From Lunularia cruciata (taxonomy: Eukaryota > Streptophyta > Marchantiopsida > Lunulariales > Lunulariaceae): a DNA stretch of 64,000 nucleotides. Position numbers and translations under genes: made by a program. The stretch covers positions 48,894,243 to 48,958,242 of the forward strand of contig OX419761.1 of NCBI GenBank assembly GCA_948567375.1. Reading direction: 5' to 3'. This document shows, piece by piece, positions 19,189 through 31,810 of this stretch. A model generated the notes under the pieces. It was not told the DNA's origin and did no database searches. It saw only the letters and a list, made by a program, of their open reading frames with translations. Each line of letters starts with the position of its first letter. The stretch's first letter is position 1.

Positions 19189-19577
19189 TGTAACAATATG
19201 GAGTTTAGCCATGAAGTTAGTTAGGCTTACAAAGTAGCAAATAAGACAAATTAGCCTAGAATATTCCGGAAGTATCTAGGAAGCTTCCCGGCTAGCTTAG
19301 CTTGCACCTCAAGTAAGTAGCTTCTAGAAGGAAGCTCCTAGAAGCTTCCAACTAGCTTAGCTTGCACGCCAAGTAGGCGTATTCTAGAAGAAGCTTCCTA
19401 GTTAACTTGGCTTGCACTCTAAGAAAGCGGCTTGAGGAAGCTTCTCAAGTGCCTTGTATGCTACCTATAAATACCAAAGCCAAAGCTCATGCTAGGCATT
19501 CTAAGTTTTCCCTCATTCAAGTGTCCCAATGTGAGTTTCTATTCTCCTATTTCTCTCCTCGAATTTGGTCTTTTACA
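19189..19577 (+). repeat. Chromovirus LTR b (shared middle LTR)
   Basis: 389 bp, TGTAACAATATGG to TTTTACA. It ends copy 1 and heads copy 2. After it the primer site and about 230 bp of gag leader are missing. Confidence 0.9.
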
Positions 19578-20520
19578 TATTGGGAGTGGTGTGATAAAGT
19601 AGCAACCATGGTGGCAATACCCAATGTTATCCTTGTTATGCAATAACAAATTGAGCATGTTACTCGATTGTTAGATGAACACAATCTTTGACGACAAGAG
19701 CAGGTGGAGAGAGTATCAATTCAAGAAGGAGAAGATTGAATTAGATTCCCTCAACCCAAGGTATTTGAAGGCAAGAATCTTCCGGGTGTAGTGGAGAATT
19801 TTGTGTTTAATTGTGAACGTTATTTTGAAGCTACCAATCTACAAGATGAGCAAAAAAAAATCCTCTTGGCTTTTAGCCAATTGGATGGAATAGCAAAGCT
19901 ATGGTAGAGATTTCAAGTGGAGCGAGTTGAACAACAAATCATTGTACCAATCTTGACATGAGTAGAATTCAAGAGCGCAATAATAAGTTGGTTCCAAGCT
20001 ATAAATACCACACGAGCTGCACGAGATAAGTTGGTAGAGTTGAAACAAATTGGCTCTATAAGAAGTTACATCACGTAGTTCCAAAACATCATCATGCAAA
20101 TTCTAGATATATTGGAAGGTGAAGCTCTGGATTGATTTGTCAGGGGCTTGAATGCAAGAACCAAATCAGAGGTAACCATGCAAGAGCCACAACACTTGGA
20201 GAAAGCCATGCGGTTGGTTGATTCCTTGGTGGTAACAACTTGGTCTCGACCTCGACCTCCATAGAGCCTACCAATACACTACAGACAAGTGGAGGAGCCA
20301 GCACCAATAGAGATTGATGCCATTCAACAAAGACTACTTGGCACGGCAGATAGAGAGAAATTGCGACAAAATGGTGGTTGTTTTTATTGTTGCCAATTGG
20401 AGCATCGCATTGCTGAATGTCCACTCAAGAATGGACAACCTTGACAAGTTGCCCAAGTGGAAGTTGTGGAGCGGAATGATCAGGGAAACAATGAATCCCA
20501 ATAGGAGATTTTGACCCACC
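19578..20520 (+). pseudogene. Chromovirus copy 2: gag
   Basis: Matches copy 1 gag from about 14645 onward. The primer site and gag start are deleted. The knuckle region CFYCCQLEHRIAEC can be read near 20375-20420. Multiple stops are present. Confidence 0.8.
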
Positions 20521-20530
20521 TATAGGGAGC

Positions 20531-20923
20531 TTGATTAGTTTGAATGGGATTGAAGGCTTGACCTATGCAAGTTTGCTTCACTTGCAAGGTACGATATCTA
20601 ATCAAGGTTGTAGGATTTTGGTTGATTCTAGAAGTTTAGAGAATTGTATGTTTATGCAAGTAGCAAAGGAATTGGGTATTCCTATCAAACTAGTCATTAG
20701 AAGTAGTTTGATGATGGTGGATGGTAGAAAGGGTTCTGCATTCCGCACCTCACATCCTATTTCCTTCAAGATTGGGAAGGAGTATTTGGGGTGTATGAGG
20801 TTTGTAGTGGCACCTCTACACTATGATATCATTCTAGGTCTTCCTTGGCTTGAATATCATAAGGTTCAATTTGATTGGACCCAATGCCAAATTCAAGTAC
20901 AACACCAAGGTAGGAATTTTTGA
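20531..20923 (+). pseudogene. Chromovirus copy 2: aspartic protease, active site changed
   Basis: 130-codon open stretch like copy 1, but the active site reads VDSRSLENC: the invariant Gly of DSG is Arg (GGA to AGA). The C-terminal LGLPWLEYH is kept. It should be inactive even if translated. Confidence 0.85.
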
Positions 20924-21289
20924 TTAGGTTGTTTGGCACCTCTGAGTAAGACACCAAAGAAAAGTCAGTCCTAAGATGAGAACTTTGTTGAGAAGGTAGC
21001 CATAGAGCAAACCTGGAAGAGAGATGAGTCCCAAGATGAGAAGTTTGCCAAGAAGACAACTATGGAGTAAGCTTTGAAGAGGGATGAGTCCCTAGAAGGG
21101 AAGTTTGTTAGTAAAGCAGCCATAGAGCAAGCTTTTGAGGAAGATAAGTCTATATTCGCGGTGTGGATCAAGTCGATTGCACAAGAACAATGGGAGGAGG
21201 GCCAGGAGCCTCATCAAGCAATGGTTGATTTGATAGTTTAGGAGTTTGTGGATGTGTTTCTGGATGATCTGCCTAAGGGATTACCCTCT

Positions 21290-22560
21290 GATTGAGGTAT
21301 GCCCTTCAAGATCGAGTTATTGCCAAGGAGTACTCGAGTGAGTAGACCGATCTATTGACTCTCACCAAAGGAGTTGGAGGATTTGCGAACAACACTTATA
21401 GATTAGTTAGAGAATGACTTCATATGACATAGTACCTCTCTTTGGGGAGCACCAATAATATTTGTTCCAAAGAAGGATGGAGGACTGATTACCGTAAGCT
21501 CAATAAGCAAACCGTGAAGAATACATATCCCTTGCCTTGGATCGATGACTTGCTTGATCAACTAAGTGGAGCATGCTACTTTTCCAAGCTAGATCTTTGT
21601 AGTGGCTATTGGCAAATTCCTATTGATGAAGGTGATGTGCAAAAGATTGCCTTTTGTACAAGGTATGGGCATTTTGAGTGGAGAGTTCTACCTTTCGGAC
21701 TCACTAATGCTCCAACAGTCTTCATGGATCAGATGCATTGGGTATTGGATGGACTATTGGATTGGCCCGTGGTGGTGTTCTTGGATGATATTTTAATCTA
21801 TAGCAAGATAGACATGGAACATTTGAATCATGTGCAAGAAGTCCTAAGACACCTAAGACAATGGAAATTGAAGAAGTTGAAGTGTGCATTTTGGCAGAAG
21901 GAGGTTACCTTCTTTGGTCATAAGATCTCATCAGAGGGGATCAAGATGGAAGAAGAGAACATCAAAGCCATTACAGATTGGCATACCCCGAAGGATGCTA
22001 CAAAAGTATGAGCATTCAATGGATTGGCCAGTTTTTACCAACGGTTCATCCATTATTGTGCTCATGTGGCTGCACCATTGACTGACCTCTTGTGGAAGAA
22101 CTTGAGCTTCCAGTGGAACACCAAGCATGAAGAAGCATTCCAAAAGTTAAAGCATATGGTGTCTTCAAGACCCATTCTTTAACCATATGATCCTCAACTA
22201 CACTGTGTGGTTTATTTTGATGTTTCTAACATTGCAATTGGAGCCATGCTGCAACAAGACTTCCTAGATGGACTCTATCCTATTGCCTTTGTATCTCGCC
22301 GACTCAATACGGCTGAACAAAACTACTTAGCTTGAGATCAAGAACAACTTGCAATGGTATATGCCACCAAGGTATGGAGGCATTACCTCTTGGGGAAATA
22401 AGTGATCATGCGAACTGATCACAAGCCATTGTTGCAGACCTTACACTTGGAACATATGAAGAGTCGACATCATTGATGGGAGAAACAACTCCAACTGTAT
22501 GATATCAAACTTGAGTACAAACCAGGTTGGTTCTATGTCATCCATGATGCTTTATCATAA
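21290..22560 (+). pseudogene. Chromovirus copy 2: reverse transcriptase and RNase H
   Basis: RT open stretch 21442-22011 with FSKLDLCSGYWQ, LPFGLTNAPTVFMD and FLDDILIYSKID. A deletion after GGL removed the segment corresponding to HFCID in copy 1. RNase H follows (SRRLNTAEQNY, RTDHKPLLQTL) with several stops. Confidence 0.87.
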
Positions 22561-23860
22561 CAACTTGATTTGAAGTCTCTTCCTCTCATCACAGCAGCAA
22601 TTTCAATGGTGTCAGTTGACTCCAAGGTCCAAAATGAGTTCAATCAGCTCTACACCAAGATCCCTTCTTCCAAATGGTACATGGTTGCCTTACATCATGC
22701 GATAAGGAGTACAACACCTTCTCCATCAAGGAGCACCTTTTATTCCATGAGGACCGGATCTATGTTCCAGCTAAAGGTGATCTTTGACTTGTGCGCCTTC
22801 AAGAAGCCCATGATTTACCCATTGTTGGTCACATGGGTGTGGAAAATACCTTGGGTACCCTCCAACATCAATGGTGGTGGCCCAACATGACACAAGGTGT
22901 TTGAGAATTTGTCCAATTGTGTGAGAGCTGCCAACATAACAAGGCCAGCAACCAAAAGCCGAGTGGACTCCTTCAACCACTCGCCGTTCGATCTACTCGT
23001 TGGGAGCATGTGAGTTTGGATCTCATCACATCCTTGCCAAAGACAAAACAAGGACACACCGCAATCGTGGTGTTTGTGGATAAGCTTAGTAAGCAAATCC
23101 ACTTGGCACCAACCTTTGATACCGTGGATGCTCCAACCTTAGCACAAATCTACTTCAACAATGTCTTCAAGCATCATGAGATGCCACATGTACTCATCTT
23201 TGACCGTGATCCTTGATTTACCTGAAAGTTTTGGCAAGCACTCTTCTAGATACTCGGCACCAAGCTTGCTTTGTCACGGCCTATCATCCTCAAACTGATG
23301 GACAAACTCAACGTGCAAATTATACATTGGAGAATATGTTGCATGCCTTTGTCAAAGTCCACCATACCAATTGGGATGAATGTCTTACAGCTACAAAATT
23401 TTCCTACAACAATTCCAAACAGGCAAGCTCCGGATTTTCTCCTTTCTTTCTCAATTTTAGCCAAGATCCGCTTGTTCTAGATTCTCTTCTTGATCCCCTT
23501 CCATCTCAGGTTCCTCATACTTCCACATTCTTGACCATTATATCCCAATCTCTCCAACAAGCCAAGTCTCACCTCCTTGTTGCTCAAAATCACCAAAAAT
23601 AATATGTGGACCACCATCATCGTGATCTCATCTTTGAAGTTGGTGATAAAGTCATGCTATCCTCTAGTAACCTCCCTCTCCTACTTGATACCCAAGTTTG
23701 TAAACTTGCCCCTAATTGGATAGGAACCTTTGATATCACCAAAATTGTCTCTCCTATTGCTTATCAACTTGCCTTGTCTTGTCACATGCGTATACATCTT
23801 ATCTTTCATGTTTCCAAGTTGAAACCCTTTGTTCTTAACCCCTCTTCCTTTTCCTCTTGA
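22561..23860 (+). pseudogene. Chromovirus copy 2: integrase
   Basis: Open pieces 22570-22890, 22917-23216, 23213-23602 and 23606-23860. Zinc-head CESCQHNKASN, core LDLITSLP, FDRDP followed by TGA, and DGQTQRANYTLE. In the last motif the catalytic Glu is changed (QRAN where copy 1 has ECEN). Confidence 0.87.
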
Positions 23861-23894
23861 GTCCAACCTCTTCCTCCTCCTATCCCTATCAATG

Positions 23895-24075
23895 ATGATG
23901 AGGAGTACAAAGTTGATCGTATCCTTGTGGGTTGCTATATTCAACGGGGTTGTTGTCAACATATGGAGTACAAGGTCCTTTGGAAAGAGTATCCTCTTCA
24001 TGATGTCACATGGGAACCTCTTTCTCACCTCCAGAATGCACAGACGACTATCCAAGAATTCAAAGCTTCCTTGGC
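23895..24075 (+). pseudogene. Chromovirus copy 2: chromodomain
   Basis: EEYKVDRILVGCYIQRG, then EYKVLWKEYPLHDVTWEPLSHLQNA. A standard chromodomain of about 55 residues, the clearest in the window, following a TGA after SFSS (near 23858). Confidence 0.88.
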
Positions 24076-24109
24076 GAGGAGGATGTAACCAACTAGTAGC
24101 AGAGGAATA

Positions 24110-24520
24110 TGTAACAATATGGAGTTTAGCGACAAAGTTAGTCGGGCTTACGAAGTAGCACATAAGACAAATTAGCCTAGAATATTCCGGAAGTATCTAG
24201 GAAGCTTCTTGGGAAGCTTCTTGGCTAGCCTAGCTTGCACCTCAAGTAAGTAGCTTCTAGAAGCTTCCAACTAGCTTAGCTTGCATGCCAAGTAGGCGGC
24301 TTCTAGAAGGAAACTTCTTGAGAAGCTTCCTAGTTAACTTGGCTTGCACTCTAAGAAAGCGGCTTGAGGAAGCTTCTTGAGAAGCTTCTCAAAGGCCTTG
24401 TATGCTACCTATAAATACCAAGCCAAAGCTCATGTTAGGCATTTGGAGTTTTCCCTCATTCAAGTGTCCCAATGTGAGTTTTTATTCTCCTATTTCTCTC
24501 CTTAGATTTTGTCTTTTACA
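24110..24520 (+). repeat. Chromovirus LTR c
   Basis: 411 bp. It contains CTTCTAGAAGCTTCC (24254-24268), three perfect alternating heat-shock modules, and CTATAAATACC near 24410. It ends TTTTACA and is followed by old-element sequence. Confidence 0.92.
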
Positions 24521-25830
24521 CGTAGCATGTGCCTAAATCGTCTTGATATGCACATGGCTCATAAGTGTCTGAGTGGTGATGCCTATCAAGCGTATCCTAC
24601 ACTACTCTGCCAAGCCAAGGATCACAATCCAAGTCAAAGAGTTCAAGTCCATAGCTTGACCTAACACCTAATGCTTGAATGCCTTTGACACTACTTGAAT
24701 GGCGGTAATACCAGTGAAAAAATACATCACTTGCTCTCTCTCATCGGTGTTAGGCTCCACCAATTGCTATAATTGTGAGTCCCAAACAAGTCTAGGTTGT
24801 CCCTCTCAAAAAGCATGAGAGCTTGGGAAACTCATGAGTGTGGGAAATATGGCTCTAGGCTGTCTAGCTAGGTTCACCATTGCCATAGGTGACCTATCAG
24901 CAACTACCACCGTCAGAGACTAATGCCCAACATCCAAGATGTCATCAACAAGGATGTGGTCAAGTTGTTGCATCCCATCATAAGCACACTATAAAACCTC
25001 TCTAGATAAGAGGTTTGTCCACCAAAGATGAAGATGATGAGCTCATGATCCTACTCTGGCTGCATCTAACAAGATAGCAGGTCCTATACAAGAATGGACC
25101 TGATGTGTACTTGCCACCAACTAGGTACAAGAATCACCCATCAAAGGAAAGTTCTCTAAAATGTAAGCGCAAGAAACGGATTGATGAATGTGGAGGTGTC
25201 GTAGTATCCGTAACATCTCCCAAAACACACCAGAATGAGGATCTTGAAGATCTAAACCTCGGCCAACACGTGTATGTCCCTAACATGGCCATCTAGAAAT
25301 CACCAAGTAAATAGGCCTATGTCTCTCTAGATCATGCACCCCCAATAAGGAAATGTTTGCTGGTAGGGACTTTTGGTAACCTTTGACTGCTGACATTGGT
25401 AATAACTCAAGATACCGGTAGGCCAAGTGTGCCACATGATACAGAGAGACTCGCCTAGAGCAGCCTAGCAATAGACTAAAGCGAGGCACTCGACCAAAGG
25501 AAGAGAGCCTAAACATTTTATTTTTGCCAGAGGCGTGAGATAGAGCCTTTTGTTGTGAGTAGTCTGCTTGCTCTCATCTCTCTCCACATACAACTACCTC
25601 TATACTCATATACTCGCTTGTAATACCGTAACTAGTTTGGTGCTAATCCCACCAAACAACTCCAATAGACATACTCCCTCTATTGGATACTCCCAAGAAA
25701 TGAGTGTGGTATCTAGAGGTGTCTAAGTAATCAACTCTAGAGGCTCATCCTTACACTCATCTCTTGATGGTACGAAAGCTCCACTCCAAACCTATTGCAC
25801 CAATTGATCTACATGTTGTTGCAATGCCTC
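24521..25830 (-). pseudogene. Old element: MTase
   Basis: Minus-strand homologue of 8480-9640. From 25700 down it reads LELFGGIST (motif I), LYVERDE, then an extra block of about 110 bp (roughly 25455-25565) not in the plus copy. Next come the open stretch ARRVSLYHVAHLAYRYLELLP and, at its end, ISRWPC with the catalytic Cys. A TAG follows the Cys, at exactly the position where the plus copy also has TAG. Then GHTRVG, an ILENFPLMGD block (motif VI), and the VIII-X region to 24521, where the chromovirus cuts in. Many stops. Confidence 0.85.
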
Positions 25831-26750
25831 CTTTGAACTCCACAATGGAACATCCAAGGTGGATGGAACAATCCCACTTGTACTCCAAATCCAAATGATC
25901 TCCTTTGGTACTAGAGTATCCTTTGCATGGGCATTCCCTTCCAACAAGTCACCAGGCCAAGTAACTACACCGTTGAAAATTGAAATTGATGTTGCCATGG
26001 TCCCGGAGTGTAGTGAGCCAAGACTACCATTACTAAAGCAAGTACTAGTAGGTGACATACTTTTCCCTCACTAGTCTGCCAACTTGGTCTATAGGAGGCT
26101 ATCTCCTCCTAATAGTCAATGCTAAAACCCATGGGGTATAACACTGCTCTCCCAACTAGCACATTGTATGATTGAGCTATTGTTGCAATAGTTTGAGCTC
26201 TCACCACTAAGCTATCAATCAGATAACCAGGCTGAACCTAGACAATAAGCTCCCCATGTGTGATGTACTTTGTTGAACCACCATCTAGAGATGTTTGGAT
26301 CTGAAATGGACACCTCTCTACATTGGTCTTCCGTAACTCTAGACCAACTACTACAGCCTTTCCCAATATAAGGGTTTGCGCACCAGAGTCTAACAAGACT
26401 CTCTATGGTGTATAGACCTTCCCTAAAGGTCCCACCAAACTGAAAATCCCCCTCTGGTTATCTAATATGACAACACCATGTGTGAGTTGTGATCTCTCAA
26501 AGGCCGGTCTAGTTGGCAACTCCTTGAGTCTAGCCGTTATTGCCTACCATAAACCATTGGTTGTTGAACGGATCTCATGCTCCTCAACCAAGTTAGCTCC
26601 ACCATCAACCACCTCTGCTTTAGTAGTAGGAACCACATCATCCCTACTCTCACAAAGTATGGTAGCCAACCAAAACATTGGGGTTGGGTCAACTCCTAAT
26701 GTAAACATGTCACTAGTTGAAAACAAAGGGCGCCGCATAATCAGCTAAGC
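25831..26750 (-). pseudogene. Old element: protease and preceding region
   Basis: Homologous to 7512-8480. The stretch 26738-26544 reads LFSTSDMFTLGVDP. DSGA can be read at about 26376-26400, in the correct order before a broken flap and the SNGSLGSLHSGTMA segment (26058-25792). Stops and indels throughout. Confidence 0.83.
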
Positions 26751-27135
26751 CGCTCCCAACATCATGCTAGACTCAGTCTGTGTATTAGAAGGTGGTTGAC
26801 TAGCAAGTAGTCTATCATGTCTACCACCTACCACACCTGCACTTGGACGTCTAAGAGCCATGGATGTTGTCTGCAATGCCTCAGATAGCATGAAAGACTA
26901 GGGAAGTTTGACCTATTTCCCAACCTCTCTTCTTTGTAGGTCCAACTCCACTGATGCTCCTCTAGGCTTTAGAGCATTTATAGCACTCCTAGTCACTATT
27001 GTAGATGCATTTACCTGTGTTGCTTCACACATGAAGTCCAAAGCATCTTTATCACTAGCATATACGGTGGAAGCCTCAACACCCAAATCTGATCTCCAAT
27101 AAGCAATGGCCATACTAGCCAATCTCTACTCCAAC
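26751..27135 (-). pseudogene. Old element: residual 3' end of gag
   Basis: Matches 7136-7500: SMAIA, ALDFMCEATQVNAS, ELDLQRREVGK. The upstream 1.56 kb of gag, with both zinc knuckles, is missing. The leader joins directly near 27136. Confidence 0.83.
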
Positions 27136-28345
27136 TACACTAGGGGAAAGAGAGACATGTAACTTACCATCACAACATGCACTCTCATGGTCTACAAGTC
27201 ATCACTTCTTGCCTCATTGGAGAGAAACAAAGGTAGTCTGATTGGTCATCACTCCAGCCTCACTACCAAGAGCACACCAGAGCACCAACGCTCAAAAGTC
27301 AAGGCACCTCATACAAACGTGGTGCACAAACAAGAAGTAGAGCATGGAAGGGGTCCAATCACAAAAAATCTAAATAAAAACCCTCTATCTCATAAAGCAA
27401 CATAGGATTGACTCTACCACCATTTGGCATTTGACATAAGAGAAGTTCGTATCTACGTCCTAAGCTACCAGGATCACCAAGAATGGGATCAAATTGCCTC
27501 TCCTAGCTAAAGCTACAAGGGTATAGATAACAATAGGCCAATCACTAGGACAACAAGTGAAAGTGAACCAATTGGCTAGGGCACCGGTCTAGGAACAAGA
27601 GATCTAGGGATCAAACCCTATTGAGCACAATCTAGTAGGATAGGCAGATTTTACCAAAAAATGATCGAGATCTACTCTAAACTACCTAGCCTCACGCTAG
27701 CAAGCTGCCTTCTAGGCCTTTGTAGACTCTCATAGCCCACAGCCCTATGCCTTGAAGCCTCTAAACGCCCAAATGAGGCCTTTCTTCTTTCCACTTTGAG
27801 CCTCCTCCAAATCTGGCAAAACTCCTCAAAATCTAGCAAAAACTCCACCAACTTTGGTCAAAATCTGCAACTTTGAAACTCTTCCAAATCTAGCAAAACT
27901 CTTCCAAATCTGGCCAAAATCTGACATAAACTCCAACAAAATTCTGACATAAACCCTAAATTTGGCTGACCAAAATCCTCCGCTAACTCTCCACTTGAGC
28001 CAAACTAAATTAATGGGTTTTTCCAAATCATAAATTCACAAGAATAGTTTCACAACTCCACCTTCAATTTTACTTTCTGAGCACAACTCGTAATAAATTG
28101 GTCATGTCTTCATCTTGTGAGCTTAAAATCACAACCATTGCTCAAAAATTGCTTCTTTTTTGCTCAAAAATTGGCCAGCACTTCCACACACCATCTGCCT
28201 TACTCCAAATCTACATCAAGCAATAAGCTTTTGCACACTAGGGAAACTTGAACTTCAATCGAGCTACCAAAAATCCATTGCACTTGGAGATATCACCAAC
28301 ACTCGTAGTTTTGTACCCAATTTCCCCTTTACCTCACTTCTCTGA
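27136..28345 (-). other. Old element: leader
   Basis: Reverse complement of 4361-5577 of the plus copy. It ends at the self-priming site (28333-28347). No coding. Confidence 0.85.
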
Positions 28346-28803
28346 TGTAATCAGATTGTTTACAACTCTCAAATCAACTCAACTCAGATCAATACTTGAT
28401 CTATCACTCTATAAGCTGCCAACAATTGGGTATTGATTATAGTCAAGCCACACCCACTCTAGCTAATAGAATCCAAGTGAAGCTTGCTAGCCTCTGTCCA
28501 CCATAGCCAAGAACTCGAAGGCTCAACACCAAAGAAGTGAGCTCTCTAGGGTTGCAGTTCAAAAGTACACCCTTGGACTTGAGCTAGGTCTAAAACCCTA
28601 ACGGTCTCATTCTCATTGATGACACACTCAACAGTGCAAGCGGTGCAAAGTGATGGTGGGCCCCACCTTGAAGTTAGTACCCCAAACACAAGATCTGACC
28701 GTTAGAAAATAGTCTATGGGAAACTGCTAAAATACCTCTAACTACTATCACTGCAACTCCAATGTTTGAGCAATCTAGATGTAACACTACAAATGGCATG
28801 ACA
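28346..28803 (-). repeat. Old element: terminal repeat A
   Basis: About 458 bp. On the minus strand it starts TGTCATGCC (28803) and ends TGATTACA. No B-type sequence lies in front of it (28804 onward). Confidence 0.88.
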
Positions 28804-29860
28804 AGGCAACCTCTACAACTAGACCTATGAGCAACCATGTCTCTCACTTAGGATGAACCTATGATGTCTCTCACTCAATATGAATCTTTGATGGTTATTA
28901 GGGTAATGCACCATGGACTAAGAAGGCAAAGAATCAAAACTCCATCAGACTCCTCCAAGGCTAGAATGACAAGGCACCTCCAAGACTCAAGCTATTGCTT
29001 AGTAGAGAACTCAATGAGAGAGAGATAGTTGCAAATGAAAGAATGATGAATACCTCCTCATCCCTAGTTTATATACATGTGAAAAAGTTACACACCAAAG
29101 TTACTAATTACTAGAGTAACTCAAGTTACTAAGCTAAAAGTCAACTTAATTCTAAAAGTCTAAAGGAATATACAAACACATGTGAATAACCCATGAGTAG
29201 GTGGTCTTATCCTCACCTACCAACTAAGTCAAGGAATCCTTTACATGGGCTATCTTTGGACTATAGAAAAATTTTCACTAACAAGACTTGTATGCACAAC
29301 AGTTCTCAACTCTTTCCTCAAAGTCAAATAACTAAGAATAATATCAAGTTAATACACTAGAAGACAAAATAGTGATGCTCACTCTTTTCCCTTCCTCTAA
29401 AAAATAGGGTCTCCTTTATCTTAGCTAGGACTAACTCTATTTATCATGATTAATGTAGAAGCTTAGCTAAAATTTATATAGATAATATTTCTCCAACTAC
29501 TTACAATTACAAAACTTACTATCCCTATAGAGCATATATGCACCAACGGGCATTACAAACCAAGGAGAATTGGCAAATAGTCCTTGGTCTAGACATATGA
29601 CCACAAGAGCCATGACACTTGGTACAAAGTTTGGGTCAATAAACAAAGTGTTGAGTAGCCAAATTATGGCATCCTTCATAGAAAAGAGGTCTTCTAAAAA
29701 TAGCTAGAGGGTGTGCAATAAAAAAGATCCAACATGAAAGGTTGTTGTCAAAGTAATAATAAAACTATTGTGGCCAAAGAGAACAACATACCTTACCAAT
29801 AGTAAAGCAATCTTCTTCAAATATATGTATCAAAGAGAGCCTATTAATCAGGCTAAGATG
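28804..29860. other. AT-rich stretch, nothing recognised
   Basis: No family-like coding seen. The 60-codon frame at 29679-29497 (minus) shows no motif. Confidence 0.5.
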
Positions 29861-31810
29861 TTCTATTTTCAAGCAAGAAGTTTGCACAAGGGGTTTGAAG
29901 AAGAAGGTACAGCAACTTACCTAGCACTCTTCATTATAAACTCCTAGATGGAGCTGAATTTATTGACAAAGGTGGAGGACATTAAGTTTTCTAGTCACTA
30001 CCATCCGATGGGTATTTTTCCTAACAACTCAAAGGGAAATCACTCATCAAGAATTTATGAGTGGCCAATGCCAAGTATGCAAAATATAGTGAATTCATAT
30101 TGGTGGAAGAAGAAGGAACCACCACAATGAAGAAGAAGAAGAGGATTGACTCCACCAAAGTCTTGAAACCAACAAAGAGACAAAGGATAAATCCTTAGAT
30201 AATAGATGTATCTTTGGATGAAGAGGCATAAGACTTCAAAGAAAAGAAGCATTGCATTGGCACAAAGAACTTCTTAGCCCCACTTGAGAAACATATGTCC
30301 CAAAAGAATAGCAAGTGGAGATTAGAGAAAGACAAGAAGAGACCTCTAGTGTAATAATATGGAGTTAGTTGAAGCTAATATGGAGCTATATATAGCTTAA
30401 ACAAGGTAGAACCATCATATATCTAGGAAATTCTAAGAATATTCTAGAATCATCCATAAAGCTTCTTGAGAAGCTTCTAAGAACCTTCCAAAGATTGAGT
30501 AATGTGTATGGTAATTAAATGGCCAGCTTAGCATGCACACCAAATAAATGACTATCTTAGCTTGCACTCCAAGTAAGGTTTATTCTAGAAGGAAGCTTCT
30601 TGGGAGCCTTGTACCCAAGTTACCTATAAATACCAAAGCCAAAGCTCAAGCTAGGCATTCAAAGTTTCTCTCACTTGAGTGTTCCAATGTGACTTTCTAT
30701 TCTAATCTTCCATTCTCCTATTTCTCTCTTTGGTCTTTTACATTCAGAATGAAGTACATCACAAAGCAAAACTGAAAAATCAAGAAGTTGAGGAATGAGT
30801 AGATGAGGAAGAAGAAAGTAAAGACCTTCTAACTGAAGTGAAATCCAAAGCAAGGGTAGAGAATGCTCCAAAATGAGGAATACTAATGAATGAAGGAGCC
30901 AACTTTGCAATACACTTGGTAGGCCCAACATTGTAGATGATGGAGCACTTCTACTATAGTAGAAGGATACTAAGAAGTCTATCCAATGTGGTTGATTACA
31001 CCACACTCATTTGAAGACTTCATAAGTTCATCTATACAAGGAAGCCAAAAGATGAGAAGTGGAAGGAGGATTTGGAGATGAGAAAGAACTTGTACATGGA
31101 GGAGGTAAAGAAGGTAAATACTCTTGTGAATGAAAACTTGGAAATAAAGAGGCCAAATTGTTCTCTAATAGCATAGCAAAAGAGGCATGATAAAGAACTC
31201 TAAAGGTTACAATTGAATTGAGAACCCTTTAGATCAAGAAGAACAATATGCACTCAAGTACAAAGATCAACATTAAGGCACAAGACAAAGAAGTGATAAG
31301 TATCTAAGGAGAACTAGAGATCACCAAGATCCAAGTAGTTACCTTAAAAGTACATATGTCTAAATACAAAAAGGAGATTGCAAGCCAAATAGCATAGCTA
31401 AAGAATTGAAGAACAAGAAGGAAGATAAGGTAGTTGATCAACCCAAATGCTAGAGGAGGTGAAGAAGGAAATAAAGATCTTGAACCAACACCTAGAGGAA
31501 GAGAAGACAAAGATCCTCAAGCAGCCAAATGAAGCTCAAGATCAGTTTGTAAAGATGTTGGAGGAAGCAGCTCAAGTGAAGGTAATGAAGGTCAAATTAC
31601 ATGAGCTGAATTTGGAGGTCTAGAAGCTGGAGGGAAAGACATACAAAGAAGATCGGATGGACCAACTAATTATTAGACTTAGAGAACATATAAGTTCAAT
31701 GAAATCAATGATACTTATCTATTAGATATTAGATGTTACAAGGAGTGGACTAAGCTCCTTCTTAGGAATTTTACATGTGAAGTTAGTTCTTTGTAATAGA
31801 ACTTTAAGCT
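29861..31810 (+). pseudogene. Coiled-coil repeat-family remnant (interrupted by a solo LTR)
   Basis: Two parts flank the solo LTR at 30350-30742. The first (about 30050-30230) reads an EFILVEEEGTTT...STKVLKPTK segment matching 46862-47089 (RFVLVDEEGITTT). The second (31150-31800) is Lys/Glu-rich with KILKQPNEAQDQFVKMLEE, matching KILKQLEKAQDQFIAMLEE at 53084-53160. Many stops. No reverse transcriptase or integrase is seen, so it may belong to a large non-autonomous LTR element, or be a repeated host-gene fragment. Function unknown. Confidence 0.5.
30350..30742 (+). repeat. Solo chromovirus-family LTR
   Basis: Starts TGTAATAATATGGAG, contains CTATAAATACC near 30622, ends CTTTTACA. Flanks TCTAG and TTCAG are a weak, decayed match for a target duplication. 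No internal region is attached. Confidence 0.8.

Larger units (their letters stand above)
13981..24520 (+). mobile_element. Tandem chromovirus: LTR-internal-LTR-internal-LTR
   Basis: Two chromodomain Ty3/gypsy internal regions in the same orientation share the middle of three LTRs (13981-14404, 19189-19577, 24110-24520). The array sits in the old MTase element, whose sequence resumes at 24521. The left LTR has lost its first T (CGTAACAATATGG against TGTAACAATATGG), and the target duplication is no longer clear, though CGTA is present at both joints. Unequal recombination between LTRs is the simplest origin. Both internals carry many stops. Confidence 0.9.
1..28803 (-). mobile_element. Old MTase/PHD Ty3-gypsy element, minus strand, interrupted by three insertions
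   Basis: Pieces on the minus strand are colinear with the plus copy at 3912-13849. In element order they are the terminal repeat (28803-28346), leader, residual gag, protease, MTase (to 24521), MTase-RT linker (13980-13850), RT and start of RNase H (3911-2599), then RNase H end, integrase and part of the PHD finger (1852-1). The 3' terminal repeat lies beyond the left edge. Interruptions are a solo LTR (1853-2593), the plus copy of the same family (3912-13849) and a tandem chromovirus (13981-24520). Adding the pieces and a gag deletion of about 1.56 kb gives about 8.7 kb to this point, matching the plus copy. It is heavily decayed and older than its insertions. Confidence 0.9.
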
